Shown here: piece after piece, positions 55,732 through 64,000 of the stretch
How positions within the stretch are numbered: the stretch's first letter is position 1
Layout of the letters: every line of letters begins with the position of its first letter
Assembly: GCA_028753945.1 (NCBI GenBank)
Contig: JAPNXP010000003.1
Location: 3,162,001 to 3,226,000, forward strand
Direction of reading: 5' to 3'
Source of the DNA: Hexactinellida sp. DTS-2022
Taxonomy: Eukaryota; Porifera; Hexactinellida
Length of the DNA stretch: 64,000 bases
Notes under the pieces: model-generated
What the model saw: only the letters and a program-made list of their open reading frames with translations
Database searches by the model: none
What the model was told of the DNA's origin: nothing
Made by a program: the position numbers and the translations under genes

Positions 55732-57137
55732 CACAGTGTGGCAAAATGGCTATTATGGGGTAATAGCTATCTACGTTAATAGTACGCATAAAAGTTGCAT
55801 TAGTACAGATAGGAAATCGACTACGTAGAATCCCAAAATATTGTTAGTTTTTTCTAACACAACTAGAAATATGTGAAATGACATCATTATGTATAAATTT
55901 TTGAATATTTGAAAATGGGTCAATAATAATCAAATATTGATCACTCTATATTTTATGCTAATTAGTAAAATATATATGTATCATGTGCGTAGGCTTTGGT
56001 AGGTTTGATAGAGCCATGCTACGAATAATTTACTCAAAATCAGTATTTCTATCAAACATAATCAAAATTGTCCCAAAAGGCTCTACATATGATGACTCAA
56101 AACCCATAATACCAATGTTTACCTCGATGCTACGCCCCTATTATGACATTACAATAGCTGCTTTACCTTAGGTTAACATTCTATAGAAACAAGAACAAAG
56201 TTAATATACCTAGGAGGCTAATACAAAATAATTCAGTAACTAAATAGTATTAAATGAAATTTATTGATATATTTCTTCAAGTGAATTATTGTATAATGTG
56301 TCTTGTGCGCAGTTAGTAGGATCTTTATATACCTTTGTAGCTTTGAAACGATTTTTTAACAGTTCAGGGTCGCTATTAGACAATATACGGACTCAATTAG
56401 AGTTTGTACAGACATAGTGATATTTCTGTCGTTAATTAATTAAGTATCATATGTGTCTTTATTAGAAACAGATTCACACATATTGTCAAATTTGAAGAGC
56501 TAGTACAGATTACAATAGTTATTATTCAAGAAAAATCAATTAATAAAATATTAAACCATTATTCGTTATCAACAGGTGGGAAATTAGTCAATTAAGATGA
56601 ATGTTCAGAATGGGAAAAATTGAAAAATTGAAAAATCGCCGTAATTTGGACACACTTTTACTTTAGCTAAAAATATATTTGGGCTCCTTTGGGCGGTCGT
56701 AGAAATATTTTAAATCGAAGCTTAGATAAATAGACAATATAATAACGAAAACTATTCAGCTCGCAATCGTTTGCATTATAAAATCGGGCGGGTGGAATAT
56801 TTGCCACAATGCAGGGAGTTATTTTTAAAATAGCCGAAAAAATTCCGAAAAAATAAACACATAGTTAGTTCGGTTTGAAAACTAGCTAAAATCTATCAAA
56901 TTACCAAAGAATCAAGCATAATTAAAAACGCTAAGAATAGATATTTGTGGTTTTCAGAAATTTAATTTTTCAATTTTATGCATAACTTTGAGACATTGTG
57001 TAAGCATGATATATTTAGCCAGGCAAATAATAATAACATTTTTATAATCTTTCAATAGTGTAGAATCGAATGTATGCATTTAATTTAGCATTTAGCTGTG
57101 TGAAATTTGACCTATTACCCCATGGTTCCACACTGTG
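55732..57137. mobile_element. Repeat R2, ~1.4 kb with TIRs
   Basis: The left end cacagtgtggcaaaatgg and the right end ccatggttccacactgtg are imperfect inverted repeats, extended inward by attatggggtaatag and ctattacccc. No protein-coding sequence was found. The class and TSD are unknown. It provides the empty site for the hAT remnant in R1. Confidence 0.65.
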
Positions 57138-57197
57138 TGTTAATTCACTTGAGCTATCCCGGAAATGGTAAACTATTACCCATTACTTTACGGGCTA

Positions 57198-57288
57198 CTA
57201 TGTAGTGGGCCAGTACTGAAATCACTGCATTTATGTATATTTTCATAATAATTTTGCGTATACAATGCCCTGGCCCATGGCCTACTAT
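57198..57288. repeat. Short inverted repeat
   Basis: The sequence ctatgtagtgggccag is inverted, imperfectly, as ctggcccatggcctactat. A partial copy of the left part lies at about 27505-27530. This may be a 90-bp MITE. Confidence 0.5.
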
Positions 57289-57674
57289 ATTATACGGCTA
57301 GAAAAGTGAAGTATTTGCTCATTTCATTTCCAGGCCAGTTTTACTTTCCAATTTCTTGTAAATGAATTACCTATTGTCACGGAATAAACTAAACTTAGGG
57401 TTTCAAATTCGCTAGAAACATAAAATACCTTTGAGAATGATGTCTCATCGGATTTAACCACAATGACGTAATCAAATATACATACCCTTATATGGTAAAT
57501 AATACTAATTATTATACTTGACTTTAAACCATATTTAAACATTCAGGAGTTATTCTCTCTAATCTCTAATAAGATAAGAAACAGTATATCCACTACAGTC
57601 AATAGGTCAAGGTACACAATTAACTTTTCTGCCGCTTGTTGGATTTAAATGCGGAAACTTGATCCCCACGCTAG

Positions 57675-57760
57675 GTTTCACCATAGCATTCTAGTATACT
57701 AAGGCAATGGCACTCATGTTTTTTTTGGGCCATGGATTGGTTAAACGAGTTAGTATATAG
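57675..57760 (+). repeat. Left member of an inverted pair with 61698-61785
   Basis: The stretch tagcattctagtatactaa...caatggcactcatg...ccatggattggtta is inverted at 61698-61785 with a few changes. The pair encloses 4 kb that includes the foldback copy at 57780-58823. The internal word ccatggatt is shared with the foldback ends. Confidence 0.75.
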
Positions 57761-57779
57761 TATTCGATAATATACTTAA

Positions 57780-58823
57780 TCGTGCCCTCCGTTAAATAAG
57801 GCCTTACTACTGAGTAGATTTTGCTGGACGATGGATACTTAAAGGCCATTGATTATTAGCTAACATATCTTTATCTCAATAGCTAGTACATACCCGCCAA
57901 CCTATTTGAGTCGTATCCCTGTACGGAGCTCCAATTTTCCCTTGTACATTGGCAAAAATCCCTGTAGACCCGAAATTTTTTATCTCGCTCATGTAGGGAA
58001 ATTTCAGTACATGAGCGAGACAAACACTATACGCTTAATTAGGAATTGTTACTTAAACAAAATGCTACATTTTGAGGTAAAGACATTTTTTAGGTGTATT
58101 TGACCTACAATCATTAATTTTGTCCCGACTTAAAATCCCTGTACAAATGTAATAATTCCCTGTACAGAACAGCAAAATGGCTGTACGGTTGGCAGGTATG
58201 CTAGTATTGACAGACCTGAGAAATGCATTATAATTATAATTCTAGGCCTAACTTCAATAATCTTTGAGATAATGAGTGTATTACCATATAAAGAATTAAG
58301 TGCTAATAATCTCATTATCTCAAAATTATTGAAGTTAGGCCTAGAAAATGTATTATCAATGAATAGGAAGTTACCAATTTCGGATAGATCAGTACTAGCA
58401 TAGTTTACATAAAATTGATAGTTTTTGAGTTATGGCTCATTTTAAGAAATATGCATTTCCCTGGCAACCGAGGAATGTGTCAACATTCCATTTATAATTT
58501 CGATATATTTCATTCAATGAATTATGGACATCCTCATGTTCCAATTTTGAACATTTATAACGCGTTTAACTATGTTAAAAGCAGGCTATAAAAACACGAT
58601 AATTCCCACGAAAAATAGCGATTACGTAATCAAATGGTGATATATCACAATTCTAAAGGGTGTTATATATGCCTTGATATAATGTCCCTATACAATTATA
58701 ATGCATTTCTCAGGTCTGTCAATACTAGCTATTGAGATAAAGATATGTTAGCTAATAATCAATGGCCTTTAAGTAATCCATGGTTCGAAGTAGTAGTAAG
58801 GCCTTATATAACGAAAGTCACGA
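57780..58823. mobile_element. Foldback palindrome family, copy with unequal arms
   Basis: The ends tcgtgccctccg and cgaaagtcacga match those of 43414-44477. The right arm (about 58305-58823) is full length. The left arm lacks about 300 bp near 58240 and carries a MITE at 57899-58200. The frame found in the other copy has stops here. The flanks show no clean TSD. Confidence 0.85.
57899..58200. mobile_element. MITE with 6-bp TSD, 302 bp
   Basis: The ends catacccgccaacc and ggttggcaggtatg are inverses. The flanks are ctagta (57893-57898 and 58201-58206). The opposite palindrome arm at about 58722-58738 carries the empty site (tcaatactagctatt, inverse of aatagctagtattga), which proves both the boundaries and the duplication. 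Inside, ccctgtac recurs and tctcgctcatgta forms a hairpin. Confidence 0.95.
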
Positions 58824-59457
58824 CCTAATACATTATGTATAATAAAGTTTGTCATTGTTTACAGTTCAGGTTACATTGTTGATGCATATTTATTAGGTTT
58901 TTCTAATACTTGTTCCCCTTCTGATATTAATTAAATCCCTAATAGTAGTTAGTGAAGATTTGTACTAACACTACATAGTTAATTAATTCATGAAATAAAA
59001 ATACAAGACACAATGAGCTAAGTGTAACATTAAACAACAATATAGAGTCTCTCTGTAAAGTAATGAGATTAGGAGTGAAACTTGTATTTGCAGTAGAATT
59101 CGTCAGAGGAACTCTCACTTAACAAACATCTTATAGGGAAGAGGTTCTGAAATTGGATCCAACGGATGGAAGTAGGGGGTCGACATGATCTCTAAATTTG
59201 TATTACGGGCAATGGAAGGGGATCCACAGAGTGTTTGTATTTGCTAAAGGGGGTCCACCGTTGAAAAAGGTTGGGAATTGCAGTGATAGTCTGATCTAGA
59301 ATAATATAAGCATTAATTAAAACTCATTAAATTAGTTTGATTTTACAAGAATTGATACAGGCTTGTAGCCATAAAGTGATAGTGGGTGGGGCTATGAGAA
59401 TTGTAGGGAGGGAGGAGTCTCAAAATATTCCAAATGTTAATCCAAAGTTTAGATATA
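58824..59457. other. No gene; one hAT-like terminus
   Basis: Bases about 59180-59290 resemble the right half of the 34476-34609 MITE family (gggtccacc...gaaaaaggttgggaattgcagtg), but the left end is not found. The rest is AT-rich with nothing recognised. Confidence 0.5.
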
Positions 59458-59628
59458 CAGTGGAGTTCGCTTAATAGCAACCCGTGTTTGCCACTAAATC
59501 TGGTTGTTAATAGGCGAAATGCTAATAGGAAATGAAATTAACAGAATTATCACGCTTGGGACCCGAAAAGCGGTTACAAATAAATCAATATTGCTAATAG
59601 GGGAGTTGCTAATAAGCAAACTCCACTG
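59458..59628. mobile_element. Tc1/mariner-like MITE, 171 bp
   Basis: The ends cagtggagttcgctta and taagcaaactccactg are inverted repeats, flanked by TA (59456-59457 and 59629-59630). The interior repeats gctaatagg. Confidence 0.9.
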
Positions 59629-59754
59629 TATCATCACAAAAGTTAAGAAAAATCTCAGGGGGCACAAATTTCGCATCGGGGCAGGCGCAATACCTAATGG
59701 AATCAAACAAACTCGATACTAATAACTATACTATAAGTAATTTGAAAATATTTG

Positions 59755-59931
59755 CGGTGTAAGCGAAGCTTTGGGGATCCCAGCATTATAGGGCCCCTGT
59801 CCCTAAAGCACTAACGTTTTAGGAACCCCGTCCCCATATCGCTAATGTTTTAAAGAGCAGGGGCCCCAAACGCTAGCGATTTAGGGACGGGGGCCCTAAA
59901 ACGCTGGGGTCACAATAACGCGCTTACACCG
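59755..59931. mobile_element. MITE, 177 bp, with gggcccc arms
   Basis: The ends cggtgtaagcg and cgcttacaccg are exact inverses. Inside, ggggatcccagc, agggcccctgtcccta and related blocks face their complements, so the whole folds well. No TSD was found. To the right, tctgactaacgaggttctactg, followed by TA near 60000, looks like the right tip of another mariner-like element. Confidence 0.75.
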
Positions 59932-59999
59932 GATAAGGCGAACGAACGAATTTTGATGGTCCCCTTGGCTGGTATTCTGACTAACGAGGTTCTACTGTA

Positions 60000-60525
60000 T
60001 ATTACTTTACCCAAACAAAAGTGTTTCAAAATCCGAAATTTGTGACACAAGTGGCTGATGACACGGATACATATACCTCTTCAATATCGACATAACACGA
60101 CCTGAAAACACAGGTTTTCAAGTTTATAACGATAATATGATATTTTAACTAACTCATTTCAATGTATGTAGTAGCATTTGTGTTCCTGTCAATGGCCCAC
60201 TTGTGACACAAGTGGCACAAAAAACCGCGTCTAAGCCGATTCAGGCAGAATATATCCTCCTACCCACTTAGAGAATTTATCGAATACACCTTACACTGGC
60301 TTGAACAGCCTTGAACATAATATTAAATTTACTAATAAGTAGCGCCTACCATGATGCTAGAGTATTCTATATGAGGTCGTATCAAGCTATATTCATCGCG
60401 ATATCATAATGACCAATTTTCAGGTAGGGAAAGAAATGAGAACTTACCTTGCATATCCTGGAATCTTTAAAGTCTCCTTTCTTTCTTCTTTGTATGACTC
60501 CGGCTAAGTGATAGAGCTGAGAAAA
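60000..60525. other. No gene seen
   Basis: This is noncoding sequence. The string tgacacaagtggc occurs twice (60052 and 60204), without further structure. Confidence 0.5.
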
Positions 60526-60804
60526 CTATTCATCTTCCGCTGAGTCGAGACTACTGTGCATGTGACAAATTGAGAATAGTAGGAGGGAAATCCTGGTAGA
60601 ATATCTTTCAGCTATAAATTCACATGTGAAATGTTGCGAAATGTATCGCCTCCTTTGGGAACCAGCGTGTCTCTTCTCTGCAAATTGCCCGAATAAAGCT
60701 TGTCTGAGTTGATCTGGTTTCTGGTGCATCTTGAAATGGGCGAACCGTTCATCTGATTTGTAGTTACTCTTACACTTTGGAGCCGAAAAACTACGTAGTG
60801 GCAT
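60526..60804 (-). pseudogene. THAP-domain relic
   Basis: The frame starts MPLRSFSAPKCKSNYKSDER and continues HFKMHQKPDQLRQALF, matching the first half of the THAP domain at 51534-52022. The first zinc-binding Cys is replaced (SFSAPKC instead of SCSAPNC), and the C-x-x-H half is not recognisable in frame. No transposase core is near. It is a decayed P-element fragment. Confidence 0.65.
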
Positions 60805-61065
60805 ATTTCACTTAGTAGCGAGCATAATCACAGTCTCTGTAGTTTTTTTGTGCCCATATGTGGTACTCTGTGTCAACATACACATTTTGTAAGATGTATA
60901 TTTTTGACGTAAATTTTGTCTATTATATCAGGTATTGCTTCGAGAATGTCGTTGAGAGCTAAGCTCTAAGTCACAGTGGTAAAAAATTGGAAAACAACGC
61001 AAATACTCCGTAATAAGACCATATATGGGAAAAATACGCGCATATTGTCAATTTTACAGATATAA

Positions 61066-61232
61066 TATTTAGAATTTACTTATTCACCGATCATCGGCGT
61101 TTGTATTAAATAACCTGGCTAGTTTCTACCGAAAGAGTTTTTTTTTATAAACATAAAAAAACAATCGGTAGAAACTAGCGAGGTTTTCTAATACAAACGC
61201 CGATGATCGGTGGATAAGTAAACTCAAATATT
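61066..61232. repeat. Palindrome with ~60-bp arms
   Basis: The left arm (taatattta...caccgatcatcggcgtttgt...tagtttctaccg) is inverted around a ~35-nt loop with cggtagaaacta...acaaacgccgatgatcggtg. The arms differ at a few positions. This may be a short foldback element. Confidence 0.85.
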
Positions 61233-61999
61233 TTGGTGTATTAGAGGGTATAGTATATCGAGTAATTAAACGATCATACCGTTTTAATACCATCACAGCT
61301 CTATCACCAAAGAGTCGCGAGATATAGAGAGGTGTGAATTAACTTTGGATTATAGGTCATGATAAATAACCGGAAAATCAATACAATTATGACAAACAAG
61401 AGTGTAATAATTCGTAAAATTGAATTTTGATGAAAATTCTAATTAGTTTTTACATTAAACTTATCGTATCGTGACCAAATACAAACATAATGTGTGTACA
61501 GCTACAGTAAATAAAATTGAACAGAAAATTAACTTGTGGTTGTTTAATAAGTTCCCATTCCACTGAATTCAGGTTCAAAATTGTCATTCAATTGTGAGGG
61601 CTGACATCAGTATGGTATGAGTCATAATGATGCTAAACAATATACAATATAGAGGGATCTTTCGGGGCCTAAAAATTTGCAAATCAAATGCATATGAGAA
61701 TGACTCATTTAACCAATCCATGGTCCAAAAAATCATGAGTGCCATTGCCTTAGTATATTAGAATGCTAAAGTTTCACTAATTTGCTTTTTCAATTTGTTA
61801 AAATAATATTGGAAAGGATATTGTTCACGATTTCTCTTGATTTAATCGAGTGTTCTATACAAGCAAACGAAGTATCCCACTCAGTTGTTGTTAGATTGAG
61901 TAACTCGAGCTAGAGTTTTCCAAGGAAAGTCAGAAACTCGAATTTGTCCTTCTGAATGTTCTAACAAGCAGAATGCACTCGATACATATTGATGTAAAG
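61233..61999. other. No gene; inverted partner of 57675-57760
   Basis: Bases 61698-61785 are the inverted partner of 57675-57760. Otherwise I saw nothing here. Confidence 0.5.
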
Positions 62000-62203
62000 C
62001 AGAGATGCAGCGGTCCAGGTCGGTCACAGGTCGGTCCGGGCCACTTGTTTTCAAGTGCGGTCTGGACCGGTCCAAATTAACGATATAACGGTCTGGCCGG
62101 TCCAGACGGATCCAATATTTTGATCATACGGTCTGGACTGTCAAGAAAGAAATCATGACGGTCCGGTCCGATCCATGAAATTTCCGAAACCGCTGCGTCT
62201 CTG
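62000..62203. mobile_element. hAT MITE, 204 bp
   Basis: The ends cagagatgcagcggt and accgctgcgtctctg are inverse. The flanks are a perfect 8-bp TSD, atgtaaag (61992-61999 and 62204-62211). The interior is made of ggtccgg/ccggacc words. Confidence 0.92.
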
Positions 62204-62411
62204 ATGTAAAGCTCTATTAGGGAGAGTTAAACCTCCCTGATCCACATTGTTGAAGTAGTCAGATGAAACATGGTCATTCTATACGAAACATAGACAGTCA
62301 GGACACTTCAATCTTTCAGCTTACGACAAGGAAATATATCCGGAAATGTAAACAGCTACTTGTTGGGAATCTCCATTTAGTTGTAAGTGATCTGAATCAT
62401 TTATGAGTAAT

Positions 62412-62807
62412 TCATGTGCGTATTCCTTGATTGATGAAATGGCTGATGTCGATGTTTCTCTTTAGGAGAGATTTCAACTTTATTATTGACTCAGACCTGA
62501 GCACTTCTTGCAAAATCACTAAAAAATGTCCTCGACTCAGCTGCCGATACTGTGATAATCTTCTTTCCAATGGATCACTTTGAAAACGACCAGTTAGTAC
62601 GTAATCATATCTTTCATTGAGCAATTCAAGAGATAGTTCAGAAATGGCATAATTCGTCTGTATTAATGCTTTGAATGTTTGTTGTGATAAACCCAACTTT
62701 TTAGATTCTTGCCATGCATCCAGCCAATTACTTAAAGAACAGTTAAAATCAGTTTTGCAATCATTTGAGACTAAAGTGTTTCCTTGACTTAAAGGGTGAA
62801 ACTTCAC
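62412..62807 (-). pseudogene. P-type transposase C-terminal region, copy 3
   Basis: This 131-codon frame includes LSNWLDAWQESKKLGLSQQT, the segment NERYDYVLTGRFQSDPLERR and LSQYRQLSRGHFLVILQEVL. These are the most conserved C-terminal blocks of P-element/THAP9 transposases and align with 49768-50100 and 16455-16655. It is the best-preserved C terminus in the window, but the catalytic core that should precede it is not recognised between 62810 and 63060. Confidence 0.85.
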
Positions 62808-63062
62808 TTTAGAATAGACACAAAGCCAGCAAATCCGAATTAAGTTAAAAAACCAGGAAGGTATAAACGAATACCTGCTATAGTTGTCTCGTGGAATAGA
62901 AGAACTAAAGCAACAGATTGCTTGTTATTTCCTGGGTGTAGTACTGAAGAGTTAATTATATTTGCAGCACGGAGGTGTGCAGATAAAATTAGGTCTCTTT
63001 AAAAAACCGCAAATAGAAAACCGCAGAACTTGGGATGAGTACTTCGGTCTACCGCAAGGGCT

Positions 63063-63341
63063 CTAATAACAAAGTTGAAGTAGTTCTTTAATAAAATCAA
63101 CATCAAAGTCTGAGTGAAGATTCCGAAGGTAATTTGGTAAATTTTCGAGTACATCTAGAAGTGTTAATTTAAGACCAGTAGTCACTTGGATATAATTTGG
63201 TAGAGGAATGGGAGATCCATCATAACTCAGTTCAAGATGGAAGTCTGTGGAGATTGTAATACGTTCCTTTACAGATGCCACACCAGAACAGATAACGAGA
63301 TGGTAAACAGTAACAAGTTCTTCTTCGATGAGTAGTTTCAA
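63063..63341 (-). CDS. Unrecognised frame between THAP and C-terminal parts
   Basis: This 92-codon frame starts MKLLIEEELVTVYHLVICSG and ends DFIKELLQLCY. It extends in frame a little further upstream (VVEFLRQAPEYVDL). It lies between the THAP start (63582-63755) and the C-terminal part (62412-62807) of the third P-like relic, on the same strand. It does not match the core of the other copies. It might be a diverged transposase segment, part of an unrelated insert, or a host exon. Confidence 0.35.
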   Translation of the reverse strand: MKLLIEEELVTVYHLVICSGVASVKERITISTDFHLELSYDGSPIPLPNYIQVTTGLKLTLLDVLENLPNYLRNLHSDFDVDFIKELLQLCY

Positions 63342-63581
63342 GTCAACATACTCTGGAGCTTGTCTGAGGAATTCAACTACATCTAGGAATTGCCTATTCT
63401 GAATTTTCCTCGAAGATAGAAATTTCGTCTTGCTGGAAGAAACGTTCTTTTATAGACGGATGTGATTTAGTTGAAAGGCTAGCCTGGCTCTTAGGGATTC
63501 TTCAGGATGAATAGTTGTAATAGGATCTAAGTGGTATATAATCTAGTAGGATTCTTAGCAGTAACTTTTAGGAAGGTTGGC

Positions 63582-63755
63582 TCAGTGTCGTGAACACATG
63601 AAAGAATTATCTGTCACTTCATAATCTGCTGGTCTGTTGAGAAAGAGTAACCATTTAGCAATAAGTTCTGCGTCTCGAGGGAACTTGAAACGAGGGTAAT
63701 CTGGTCCAACTTTAGAACCAGATTTACAACCAATCACAGAGCACTTGTTTGGCAT
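63582..63755 (-). pseudogene. THAP-domain start of P-like copy 3
   Basis: This 57-codon frame starts MPNKCSVIGCKSGSKVGPDY and carries C5, C10, Trp35, C54 and H57, a full C2CH set. A stop follows directly after the final CSRH, where other THAP domains continue with Phe. The upstream sequence to 64000 holds nothing recognisable. The sequence is more diverged from the other four THAP loci than they are from one another. Confidence 0.65.
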
Positions 63756-64000
63756 ATACGTATTATAATTTTGGATTGAAAAATATAGAAAAAATATACT
63801 GTATCTTTAAGAAAAATCTTTATGAATAGAGATTTCGGTTAACATTAGCTAAATAAGTAATAAGAACGGTCATTAAACTGACTAGGCAACATGTATCATC
63901 GTCCAAACAGCACTTTTAAGAACATAGATTAAAATTAATTATATTAAAAATTACAAATATATGGTTTGATAACAATAGTATAATTATTTACTTAAATTGA

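Noticed and set aside
57906..58103. 65-codon frame MSRIPVRSSNFPLY...
   Set aside because: It lies wholly inside a MITE with exact ends and a TSD.
59494..59722. Overlapping 70-codon frames on both strands
   Set aside because: They span a TA-flanked mariner-like MITE and its flank, with no protein similarity evident.

Overview
The window is nuclear DNA of a metazoan, most likely an invertebrate. It is AT-rich, has spliced coding sequence, and is dominated by transposable elements typical of animals: a CR1/L2-type LINE, a Ty3/gypsy LTR retrotransposon, hAT, P-element (THAP), Helitron-like, Tc1/mariner-like and piggyBac-like sequences, and large foldback palindromes. I cannot name the species from sequence alone.

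Layout. 1-3.8 kb: a long inverted repeat enclosing several small elements, three of them with exact target-site duplications (TSDs). 4.6-13.5 kb: a decayed LINE, split by a nearly complete gypsy element (6239-11209) with 136-bp LTRs and the TSD cttg. 14.6-16.7 kb: a decayed THAP/P-element transposon. 17.5-21.2 kb: a small foldback element flanked by ~100-bp direct repeats, carrying a 2.35-kb ZBED-type hAT transposon and a hAT MITE in one arm. 21.3-28.6 kb: Helitron-like copies, MITEs, a foldback copy and simple repeats. 28.7-35.1 kb: the only convincing host gene, two minus-strand coding exons (870 and 146 codons) of a long Pro/Ser-rich protein of unknown function, with further exons presumably upstream. 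35-41.7 kb: nested MITEs, a THAP fragment and a decayed transposon encoding a DDE-like protein plus an OTU-type domain. 42.4-49.3 kb: Helitron-like elements and two large palindromes. 49.7-52 kb: a second P-element copy. 52.5-57.1 kb: two copies of one repeat, one carrying a hAT remnant that itself carries a MITE. 57.7-61.8 kb: another foldback copy and MITEs. 62-63.8 kb: a third P-element relic.

Little here works together as a pathway; the window is a record of nested insertions. Its main value is that paralogous copies or opposite palindrome arms supply the empty sites of several insertions, so element ends and insertion order can be read directly. Boundaries are given to the base where a TSD was read by eye and are approximate elsewhere.
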